Position numbers and translations under genes: made by a program | In this document: piece after piece, positions 9,923 to 18,936 of the stretch | Numbering within the stretch: position 1 is the first letter of the stretch | Layout of the letters: every line of letters starts with the position of its first letter | Notes under the pieces: model-generated | What the model saw: the letters and a program-made list of their open reading frames with translations, nothing else | What the model was told of the DNA's origin: nothing | The model's database searches: none | Source of the DNA: Entoloma clypeatum | Lineage: Eukaryota > Basidiomycota > Agaricomycetes > Agaricales > Entolomataceae | Length of the DNA stretch: 64,000 nucleotides | Reading direction: 5' to 3' | NCBI GenBank assembly: GCA_963565915.1 | Contig: OY751494.1 | Span: 1,984,001-2,048,000, forward strand

Positions 9923-11419
9923 TCCAGTCAAAATCGGATCACGGTTCCAGATGGGGAAATCAGGTGAAATCTGGCCCCTACGTGATTTTTCCCAGATGGA
10001 CCCACCGAGAACCTGCTGTTCCAAAAAAAACAGATATCTTGCCTAAAATCTGTGAATGGATGGGGTTAAGTGGGTCAAAAACAGGTGCTGATGTGGGTTT
10101 TTCCTGATTGGGTTTTCAGGGTTGTTTTCGGGGAATTTTCAGTTGGTTCACTTTTAGTTGTAGATGATGGTTTTTAATAATTTGATTCACTATACTAATA
10201 TAATACAAAATGACTACAAACTATACTATATATAAACTAATTTGAGCATGAGGGCATTGGACGTGAGGACGGTGGTTGGGGGATAAGAAGTGGATGTTGG
10301 GCACGAGGGGAGGCCGTTGGGCCTGAGGGACGGTCGTTGGACGCGAGGGGCGGTCGTTGGACACGGGGGGTGGCCGTTTCGCAAGAGGGGAGGCCATTGT
10401 GCAGGAGGAGCGGCCGTTGTGCCAGAGGCATGGTTGTTGGACACGGGGGGCGGTCATTAGGGGCAAGGGGCGGCCATTGGGCCCCAGGAACGGTGGTTGG
10501 ACACTGGGGGGTAACCGTTTCGCAGGAGGGGGGGCCGTTGTGCAGGAGGAGCGGCCGTTGTGCCCAAGGCATGGTTGTTGGACACGAGGGGCAGCCGTTG
10601 GGCATGAGGAGCTGCCGTTGGGCATGAAGGAAGGTGGTTGGATGCAAGGGGAAGCCATAGGGCAGGAGATGCGGCCGTTGGGCATGAGGGAAGGTGGTTG
10701 GACGCAAGGGGAAGCCATAGGGCAGGAGACGCGGCCGTTGGGCACGAGGGATGGTCATTGGGCACGGGGAATGGCCATTTGGCACGAGAAATTGCCGTTG
10801 GACAGGAGACACAGCCGTTGGGCACAAAGGTAGGCCATTGGGCAAGAGACGTGGTCGTTGGGTGCGAAGGAAGGTGGTTGGACGCCGTTGGGCAGGAGAC
10901 GTGGCCATTGGGTATGAGGGACGGTCATTGGGCATGGGGAATGGCCGTTGGGCAGGAGACGCGGCCGTTGGGCAACAGGGACGGCCGTTGGACAACAGGG
11001 ATGGCCATTGGGCACAGAGGTAGGCTGTTGGGCAAGAAACGCGGCAGTTGGGCATGAGGGGTGGCTGTTGAACGTTGAGCCCACGAACCGGGCGATGATC
11101 GATGATGGGGGCAGAGCGAGGGGAGGCATTGTGGGAAGTGGTTGGCAGTGGTTACATACTTAAAATTTTAAAGTTCAAATGACTTGCTTTAGCGAGTTGA
11201 ATCAGAGTTTGAATTGACTTGGAAAAATCTTGAGTGTGCCAGCATAATGTGTCGTTGGTGCGAAGTCCGAACAGGTGCAACGCACCTTTTTGTTGCAAGG
11301 CTGGGAATTCCAGGACCATCAGGAAATTTCCCGATGGTGTCTCAATTCCCAACTTTCCCTGTCAGGGACCCCCTCAATCCCACAAGGGCCGGATTCCACC
11401 AGGTCCGATTTTGACTGGG
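9923..11419. mobile_element. N1, non-autonomous TIR element with minisatellite
   Basis: Interrupts the RNase H of C. Ends carry an inverted repeat of about 15 bp (CCAGTCAAAATCGGA and its complement), flanked by a 7-bp duplication TATTACC (9916-9922 and 11420-11426). Removing the insert plus one duplication restores the Gypsy reading LTYYREPQKL apart from one missing base. No transposase ORF; most of the interior is the 20-bp array at 10256-11069. Superfamily uncertain: a 7-8 bp duplication would suit hAT. Confidence 0.8.
10256..11069 (+). repeat. 20-bp minisatellite array M1 in N1
   Basis: About 40 consecutive degenerate copies of a 20-bp unit, consensus near CCGTTGGGCANGAGGGNNGG, with unit length almost always exactly 20. 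Long open frames here on both strands are produced by the periodicity (20 is not a multiple of 3) and are not genes. Confidence 0.9.
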
Positions 11420-13010
11420 TATTACCGGGAACCCCAAAATTGAACAGACGACAAGCACGGTGGAGGTTGTATCTCTTCAAGTTTGAACTCAAACTGATAC
11501 ACACCCCAGGATCAAAGATGATCCAGTCTGATGCCTTGTCGAGGCGGCCAGACCATATATCCGAAGAAGATACAGACAACAACGACATCATTGTCTTACC
11601 AGATGACATCTTCATCAAGACAGTGGACCTGGAGCTACAAGGGGATATTCTAAAAGCAACGGAGAACAATGAGCTTTTCTCAAAAGCCATCACTGCCCTA
11701 AAAGAATCGGGGACACCACTGATTAAATCCCATCTATCAGAATGGAGAACTGAGGATGGAATGTTATTCTTCCATGACAGATGTTATGTACCGCCAGATG
11801 AGACTCTGCACCAGGAAATAATGAAACGATACCATGACTCACTACCAAGTGGACATCGGGGACATCTAAAAACCCTGGAATTGGTCAGACGGAACTATTG
11901 GTGGCCAGGAATGTATGTGTTTATCGAGAATTATGTTGGAGGATGTGCAACCTGCCAACAAATAAAAGTCAACACACACCCTACAAACCCTGGATTAATG
12001 CTGATCAAAGCACAGAAAGACGCTAGACCATTTTCCCAGACCACAATCAACTTCATCACGGACTTACCCGAAAGCAACGGGTTTGACAGTATCATGATCA
12101 TAGTAGACCATGGTTCTATGAAGGGGGTAATTTCCATCCCTTGTACAAAAACCACCAATGTGACCCTCACCGCCAAACTTTATTTGGACCACGTGTACCG
12201 AAGATTCGGACTCCCAGACTCTATTCTGTCTGACAGAGGGCTGCAATTCACCTCTCAGGTCTTCAGAGAACTAGGACGACTCCTAGGGATCAAACTGATC
12301 CTGAAACATGGCATGATCACAATTCAACAATGGAGTTCTGTCACAATCAAAGAACCCACTCCACAATGAAACGATCCCCATTCTATCTCATGATGGGATA
12401 TGAACCAAGAGACATACCATTGGCATTTGATAAGACAAATGTACCAAGCATAGAGGAACGGCTCAAAGAGCTAAAACAGGCAAGAGATGAAGCACTGGCA
12501 GCGCATGAACTAGCCCATCAAGTGATGGCTGAAAGATCAACACGAGGCTTCACTCCATTTGGAAGAGGAGAACAAGTATGGCTTGAAGGGAAGAACCTCT
12601 GAATCAGATACCCTTCTAGAAAACTGGCACCTAAAAGAGAAGGACCCTTCACCATTGCCAAGGTACTCGGACCCCTGACATACAAGCTGAAGCTTCCAGA
12701 ACAATGGAAGATCCACCCTGTATTCCACGCCTCTTTGTTGACACCATATCAAGAAAATAACACACACTGACTGAACTTCCATAACCCCCCTCCTGATCTA
12801 ATTGAGGGAGAACATGAGTACGAGATAGAAGTGATCCTTACCCACAAGCAACAGGGCAGAGGGTACAAGTATTTGGTCAAGTGGATGGGATATCCATCAA
12901 GCGACAACACATGGGAACCAGAATCCAATTTAAAAAGAGCCCAAGAAACGTTGGGATACTACAAACAAACTCACCACATTTGAACCCAATGATCCACATC
13001 CTCTCACACC

Positions 13011-14333
13011 ATGTCCAACCTCCGCATCGCCTCTCCTGAAGAAGTGCGCTTCAACACCGACAGACACACCAGACGATCCCAACTCTTAAACCTGTTCACC
13101 AACCCCGAAGATGAAAACAATGTCCTTGGACGACTTGAAGATGAGACAGACCAGTTCCTGGTCAATGCGTTATACAGGCTCATCTCTATCCGGGAGTACC
13201 TAGTGATGGACAAGGGTACACAAAACCCTCAGGGTTTTGGTGAAGGGTAAGGGTCAGAATTTCTTACCCTCCGAAAGCCCACACCGTTCAGATGGGTTTG
13301 GAGGGTCACATGATGTTTGGTTGAGCCAAACAATCAACAATCAACAAGTTGAAGTTGAAGTTGAAGTTGATACTTTTATCCCCCCTACTCATGCCCAACG
13401 GCCCCTACACATGTCAACTCATGCCCACTTGTGTCAACTCACACCCAACAGCGTCCAGTCCACTTGTGCCCAATGGCCCCTACTCACATTGACTCATGCC
13501 CACTCGTGCAACTCATGTCCAACGGCATCCAACAGCCCCCCTTCATGCCCAACGGCCCCCCCTTTGTGCCCAACGGTCCCCTGTCACGCCTAATGACCCT
13601 CCTTTGTGCCCAACAGCGTCCACTCATGCCCAATGGCCCCCACTTGTGTTGACTCACACCCAACGGCCCCCCTTCATGCCCAACGGCCCCACTCACGCCC
13701 TCTTGCCTAATGGCCCTCACTATTCCCCACCCTCCCATACTTGCCCACTGCCACCACCTACCCATCCGCCAAATGGCACGGGAGGCAAAGGCAGTGGCTA
13801 GAGAAGGGGAGGTGGGCTGGGAGGTCCAGGACAGGGTGGGTGTAGTACGCGAGAGCACTGGGACGTGACACGACATGCACATGAGGAGCGAGGAGGGTCA
13901 CGCGTGCACCCCCACAAGGTCCGCAATGGTGCGCGGTATGCAGACAGGCTGCATAGCACCAAGGGTGTCTACCCTTGTGTGCTGTCCCATGGATATTCCG
14001 TACCCCTGCATACTCTCGAAAGCCCTCACCCATAGGTGAGGGTTTTCCTTACTCTTGACAAGAGGATATGGTTTTTCGAGGGTAGGGGTACGGGTACAGA
14101 TTTTTTACCTGCGGGTTACCCCTGTCCATCACTAGGAGTACTATTATAACACTTCCACTTCTATCGCCCGCCTCATTGACAGTCACGCCGACCTCCTGGT
14201 AGATAGAGGAGTCTACCGATGTTTTGAAAGACTATTCCCCACATGCTCTAACTATCCCGACCTCTCACTCATAAATCCTGCCCTTATATCTCCCACCCTG
14301 CGGTCCCCATCCCCGAAGCCACCCCTGAACTGA
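13011..14333 (+). CDS. Accessory ORF of C, 126 aa once N2 is removed
   Basis: Starts MSNLRIASPEEVRFNTDRH at 13011, 28 bp after the pol stop, and is interrupted at 13193-13200 by N2. Joining 13011-13192 to 14135-14333 gives one uninterrupted frame of 126 codons plus TGA. Helical, with charged and Leu-rich segments in the first half and a Pro-rich C-terminus; no recognised domain. Its position matches the 123-aa ORF of element B. As it stands it is insertionally inactivated. Confidence 0.6.
13201..14134. mobile_element. N2, non-autonomous hAT-like element
   Basis: 934 bp bounded by TAGTGATGGACAAGGGT and its imperfect complement (CCCCTGTCCATCACTA). Flanked by an 8-bp duplication GGAGTACC / GGAGTACT (one C to T difference). 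TAGNG ends and 8-bp duplications are hAT hallmarks. No transposase; the interior has a (GTTGAA) microsatellite near 13350, minisatellite M2, and sub-terminal GGGTA-rich repeats at both ends. Confidence 0.85.
13388..13722 (-). repeat. 20-bp minisatellite array M2 in N2
   Basis: Same 20-bp family as M1 but in the opposite orientation (GCCCAACGGCC on the plus strand). Less regular than M1. Confidence 0.8.
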
Positions 14334-14431
14334 TCCCCATCCCTAACCAACTCCCCTCATCATCAGAAACCCTGAACCCATGAATACCCCTTCCCCCACC
14401 GAATCCATGTCACCCTTAAACAGCGACTGAA

Positions 14432-14525
14432 GCCTTTCCAATGTCAAGACTGATGTAAAAGGGAAGAAGCCATCTTACGCCTTTCCAATGTCAAGACTGA
14501 TGTAAAAGGGAAGAAGCCATCTTAC
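14432..14525 (+). repeat. 47-bp tandem duplication
   Basis: 14432-14478 is repeated directly at 14479-14525. It lies in the accessory region of C and is a local duplication, probably replication slippage. Confidence 0.85.
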
Positions 14526-14534
14526 GTATGCACA

Positions 14535-14882
14535 ATGATGTCTGTTCCACTTGGGCATGGTTCCTCTTATCAGATCCCCATCAACCTCACCAACAAACCC
14601 GATTGCGTTGGTTACGAGATTGACACACACAGACGTGCTCACTCCCCGAGTGGACCTTGGCGCTGTCCTGCAGGATGGCCACATATTGACAAAGGACGCC
14701 AGTGCGGCATCTGTGGAGCTAAAGGACACATTGAGTGTTAATGCGGACTCTATTTGTGTCAGAAGTGCGGAACGAAAGCACCTGGACATTACGAATACAA
14801 ATGTCTTGGCTCCGGCTATGCAGAGCTCGAAGGCGAGCCATACGAATTCACCGACAACGCCGTGCATAACATGGCAACTTGA
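14535..14882 (+). pseudogene. CCHC-like accessory fragment of C
   Basis: One frame reads GRQCGICGAKGHIEC, then TAA (14739-14741, probably former CAA), then CGLYLCQKCGTKAPGHYEYKC, ending TGA at 14880-14882. The Cys/His spacing (C-x2-C-x4-H-x2-C, then C-x4-C-x2-C) looks like a zinc-knuckle pair. It sits just upstream of the polypurine tract, so it is element-encoded. Family not recognised. Confidence 0.5.
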
Positions 14883-14923
14883 AAACATTGAAGCCAGTGA
14901 CTTCAAGCATAGAAGGGGGGTAA

Positions 14924-15477
14924 TGTTACACTTTTTCACCCTTTTCTTATGCACCTTCATGTGACCTTTCAACCCTCAATCCCTATCAGACCCCGTTTCA
15001 CTTAACTCTGACGACCCTGGGACATGTGTCCCCTCTATCAGTGCTATGACTCACATTGACTCGGATTATTCCCCTTGTAGATACATTTTCACTCATTATC
15101 TCTGACTCATGGCCTTGAGGCCTTATCTCTGACTCTTATGCCACAGCCCCCTTGAAACATTTATCTAACCAATGGCTTATTTAGCTCCTGTGCAGCACCT
15201 ACTTATTTATAGCCATAGGATAACATATATAAGACTTGTAACCTTAGAGTAGAGGTCCTCAGCTTGACCTAGGCAAACAACACTTACTTTGTCTTATCTT
15301 TGAACACTCTCAACTAAGTGCCTTGCGAGGACTTAGCTCTGCTCAGACCGAACCGAGTTGTCCTTCTGAGGAACTCGTTGATCTTGACCAAGTCGACCTA
15401 TTGAGAGACTTGTTGTGGAACCAGTACAAACCCACATGACCTGATACTTGAACCAATTGTAGGCTCTCGCCGTAACA
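14924..15477 (+). repeat. 3' LTR of C
   Basis: TGTTACAC...GCCGTAACA, 554 bp, preceded by the polypurine tract AGAAGGGGGG. It holds a TATATAAG box near 15226. The following bases (GGGGC) belong to a 20-bp minisatellite, so C inserted into such an array. Confidence 0.75.
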
Positions 15478-15590
15478 GGGGCATTGGGCATGAAGGGAAA
15501 CCATTGGGCATTAGAGGGGGCCGTTGGGCACAAGGGGCAGCCGTTGGGCAGCAGTGGTGGCCATTGGGCAGAAGTGGAGCCAGGTGGAGT
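15478..15590 (+). repeat. Minisatellite M3 (20-bp family)
   Basis: About five units in CCGTTGGGCA orientation directly abutting the 3' LTR of C. Confidence 0.75.
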
Positions 15591-16621
15591 GGAGGTGGGG
15601 GGATAAAAAGAGTGTGGGAAGATTTCGCTTGAGGTCGGATTTATGGTTCGACTTTCGGCAATTGCTGAGAGTCCTTGGCATGAATGCTGAGCGACGCGCG
15701 TCATTGAAAATCATGCCGTCAATGCCCACTGGAAATCCAAAAAATAGTTCTAAACCTATGTAGAGATACTTAGAAGCTAATAGTAAGTATTTAAATGATT
15801 AGATACATGAGATATGTATGGTAGAAAGTCTGTACTGCAAAATGATACACAAAACACACTGTAAATCATAATAAACAATGCATCATGAGTTGCCCAAACA
15901 CAAAAACCAGTATTTTCTTGCTTCCTCCTTTCCACAACCACTTTTGACTACCTGTAATATATATATGCTATTGAATCATTGTATGTGAACCTATTGAGAC
16001 CCTTCAAATAAAATTAAAGGACTTCATAAGGTGAATATGAGCAAAGATAGGTCGAAAATTTCACCAAAAAAATTTATTTCAGGATTGGATTCTCCTCATT
16101 CAGGGCACCTCCCAGCACATTTGTTTTTCAAATTTGGTGCATTCATTATGGAGATATAACACTTTTACTGAAATATGCACATTTGATTATTCCTATCTGA
16201 TCTGGACTTCTAAAATTTATATAAGATATTTCAGAAGGTGAATACATATCCCATGTATAGTTCTATTACCTCAACCTATTATTAGACTATGAGGAAGGGG
16301 CTGCGTGATGCATTCTGCACATTGTTTACTATTATTTGGTGGGAGCACCGCATCGCTATATCATAAATTCTGTGGCGAAATTTCACAAAATAAATACATA
16401 GAAAGTGACATTGATGCTATAGTACTTAATTGATATTGTGCACAAACTGTGTTGCTTCTGTGTAAGACATGTAGGCAGATGTGCAATGTTTTTTGTAAGT
16501 GTGTTTACATTTATTTGACACATTTGATGTGCGCATGATGCACATCCAAATGAGGACAGGCACAGGCTATTTGCCCTTGTTTGCTTTTCTGGGCCAAACC
16601 CTTTGCCCAGTTCACCATCTG
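15591..16621 (+). repeat. Non-coding body of N4, shared with N3
   Basis: No gene seen. From about 15985 to 16560 it is a diverged copy of 24495-25070 in N3; both contain the same run around 'cattatggagatataacac' and 'tttactgaaatatgcacatt'. 15591-15960 is AT-rich with no recognised feature. The sharing shows N3 and N4 belong to one element family. Confidence 0.7.
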
Positions 16622-16840
16622 ACTCTGATGCCCAGCCATCTCATGCCCAACGGCCCTCTCTCGCGCCCAACGGTCTTGACTCACGTCCAACGGCCCTCAC
16701 TCATGCCCAACAGACCTCTCTCGTGCCCAACGGCCCTCTTTCTTGCCCAACGGTCCCAACTCATGCCCAACGGCCCCAACTCGTGACCAACAGCCTCGAT
16801 TCACGCCAAATGGCTTCAACCCGTGCCCAACGCCCACCAC
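16622..16840 (-). repeat. Minisatellite M4, first part
   Basis: About eleven 20-bp units (GCCCAACGG on plus). The array is cut by element T; it continues at 18493-18577, is cut again by copia D, and continues at 47043. After removing T and D the 20-bp phase is unbroken. Confidence 0.85.
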
Positions 16841-18492
16841 ATCAGCATTTCAGCACATTCTGCTTATACAGCTTATAGCAGCTTGTGCAAGCTGCTCAAG
16901 CTGCTGCAGCTTGTACAAGCTGGTAAGCATCTTAGTGAGCATCTTAAATCAGCTTATACAAGATGCTTCAACCACTTATTTCTCATCTTGAGAATGATAC
17001 TTCAGTTCAGAAATCATTGTTCAAAAATGAAAATATCATATATTCGGGGTATCTGATACAATGATATACAAATGACCATAACTACATTCCCTGCATGGGC
17101 TATAACCTACACTACCCTGGCCAGTTCCTAGAACACCAGCCCCTTGGTGAAACTATGCCAAGGCGGCCACTGGGCGCGAGTGGAGGCCATTGGATTGGCG
17201 AGAGAGAACTGTTGGGTACGAGAGACGTGGTTTGGGCACGGCTTGCACACAGATAGGCAGTTGTTGGGTGCGAGGGAAGGCTGTTGGGCATGAGTAGAGA
17301 GTGGTTGGGCATGAGAGAGATCCATTGGGCATGAAAGACACAGCTCTTGGGTGCGGAGCGGCAGTTGTTGGGCACAGGTGGAGGCTGTTGGGCACGAGAG
17401 AGAGCCATTGGGTACGAAGTAAGGCCGTTGGGCACAAGGCATGCCTGTTAAACACGAAAGGAGGGCTATTAGGTGCGAAAGGAGGGCCGTTGGACATGAA
17501 GGGAGCTGTTGGGCATGAAGCAAGGCCGTTGGGCATGAGACACAGCTGTTTGGCACCAAGAGAGGCCGTTGGGTGCGAAAGGAGGGCTGTTGGACACAAA
17601 GTACTAAGGCCATTGGACACGAAGGGAGCCGTTGGGCGCAAAGGGACGGCCGTTGGGCACAAAGCAAGGCCATTGGGAATGAAATGCAGCCGTTTGGTGC
17701 GAGAAATGGCCGTTGGGCGTGAAAGGAGGGCCGTTGGACACGAAGCACAGCCGTTGGGCACGAGGGGAGCCATTGGGCAGAAAGGGAGGCTGTTGGGCAC
17801 GAGGGAAAGCCGTTGGGAGAAGAGAGCACCACAGTTGTGGAATGACAGATGGGAGGGGAAGAAGACAAACCTTAGATCATTACCATTGTCATTGTGCAAC
17901 GGAAGTTGCCGTGACACGTCATGTGTCATGTGTCATGGCAATGTCTGAACATTCCAACGTCAACAGACAGATCTTCCCCAGTCGTACCTCACACCACCCA
18001 CCCCACGCATCTTGCCCCATTGTGCGAAGCCACCCCACGCCAACGATGTGAACCTCACCCACACTGCCACAAACCACATATGCCAAGTTCCTGCGACACA
18101 ACGATGTGAACATACTCTTGAGGAGCATGGGGTATGGGGGTGTGAGGAAGGAGGTGTATGCTTCGCCTGTCTTTTGGATGAGGGCCCCTTTGTTTTTATA
18201 TGAGTTACGATGTCCTTGTCACAACACACTCCCTTTTTTTCAATTTGTGAGGATGTATTATAATACTAATGTTATCACAATGTTACAATCTTTCTACATA
18301 AAAATGTTTTTATTCCAGCTTGTGAACATTTTTGCTGAATAATTCAAAGATGTTGTCCCGAAGCTGCTCTGAGACAAATCTGATTAAAGATGTTTTCTAT
18401 AAGTTGAAGCTGCTAAAAGCTGCTTTTCATAAGCTGTAAGATGCTTTCATAAGCTGTAAGATGCTATAAGCTGAAAGTGCCAAAATGCTGAT
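16841..18492. mobile_element. T, TIR element with AGCTTAT-rich ends
   Basis: 1652 bp starting ATCAGCATTT and ending AAATGCTGAT, with sub-terminal clusters of AAGCTG / AAGATGC words in inverted arrangement (16855-16980 and 18355-18485). It is inserted within one 20-bp unit of M4; the duplicated target is at most 3-4 bp (CAC). No transposase ORF. The interior carries its own minisatellite array M5 and a non-coding GC-rich stretch (17880-18200). Confidence 0.75.
17163..17822 (+). repeat. 20-bp minisatellite array M5 in T
   Basis: About 33 units in the orientation opposite to the surrounding M4 array, so one minisatellite-bearing element sits inside another. Confidence 0.85.
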
Positions 18493-18577
18493 GCACTCAA
18501 GCCCAATGGCCCTCTCTCGTCTCCAACGGCCCCCACTGGTGCCCAATGGCTTCGACTCACGCCTAACGCCCTCCATT
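18493..18577 (-). repeat. Minisatellite M4, middle part
   Basis: Four to five units between element T and the left LTR of copia D. The last five bases, CCATT, are the target duplication of D. Confidence 0.85.
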
Positions 18578-18859
18578 TGTAAGCGGGACCTAGAACACGA
18601 GTGGACCGTGTAAGTCCTCAGGGAGTCCAAAGAAGGAACAACTATATTAGATCATACCTAGAACACGAGTGGACCATGTAACTACAGGTACGTGAGTATG
18701 ATAGAGTAGGCGGGATGAATACAACAATGCACTTATGTCCTCAGGGAGTCCAAAGAAGGAACAACTGAGGATGCAAGTGTTGATTGTCGATATATATAAT
18801 GTATATGCGATCACGTGGGGAAATGCAGGTAAGCGATGATATATGACATATGTCCAACA
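18578..18859 (-). repeat. 3' LTR of D (left copy)
   Basis: TGTAAGCGGG...GTCCAACA, 282 bp. It includes a direct repeat of a 25-bp segment around CCTAGAACACGAGTGGACC, and a 72-bp stretch absent from the right LTR. Minus-strand polypurine tract GATGGGGGTG adjoins at 18860. Confidence 0.85.
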
Positions 18860-18936
18860 CACCCCCATCAGCGCGACGGAATGGATGTGAGGGAGAAGTA
18901 TGTAAAGGACAGTGGAAAAAGAGAGAATGAGAAGTT

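Larger units (their letters stand above)
9009..12983 (+). pseudogene. pol: Broken pol of C, split by N1
   Basis: Begins inside RT ([18 protein letters not shown]), with YLDD near 9250, then RNase H to 9922. N1 interrupts at the codons for LTYY. It resumes at 11427 with the RNase H/connection segment (RRQARWRLYLFKFEL), the integrase zinc region (CATCQQIKV), the core (FITDLPES; LSDRGLQF) and a deletion at about 12310 that removes the catalytic-Glu segment. TGA at 12600-12602 and 12768-12770 look like former CGA. The chromodomain (EYEIEVILTHKQQGRG...YPSSDNTWEP) ends at TGA 12981-12983. Non-functional. Confidence 0.8.
8284..15477 (+). mobile_element. Gypsy element C, decayed, plus strand
   Basis: Ty3/Gypsy remnant: gag, an internal deletion into RT, RNase H, integrase, chromodomain, a 126-aa accessory ORF, a CCHC-like accessory fragment, polypurine tract and 3' LTR (14924-15477). 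Its 5' LTR was not found; gag begins 20 bp after the right LTR of B. TIR elements N1 and N2 interrupt RNase H and the accessory ORF. It differs from the G0/A/G2 group in lacking the antisense Zn2Cys6 gene. Confidence 0.8.

Noticed and set aside
10221..11129. Long open frames on both strands rich in MPNG/CPTA or GHEGR peptides
   Set aside because: They arise from the 20-bp minisatellite; three frames cycle through the same 20-residue peptides. The same applies at 13388-13722, 17112-17948, 23930-24484 and 46897-47408.
14551..14964. 137-codon frame overlapping the CCHC fragment of C
   Set aside because: It runs through the polypurine tract into the LTR and lacks the Cys/His pattern seen in the neighbouring frame.
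17163..17822. CRISPR-like regular repeats
   Set aside because: Repeats are contiguous degenerate 20-mers with no distinct spacers, no cas genes, and a fungal context.
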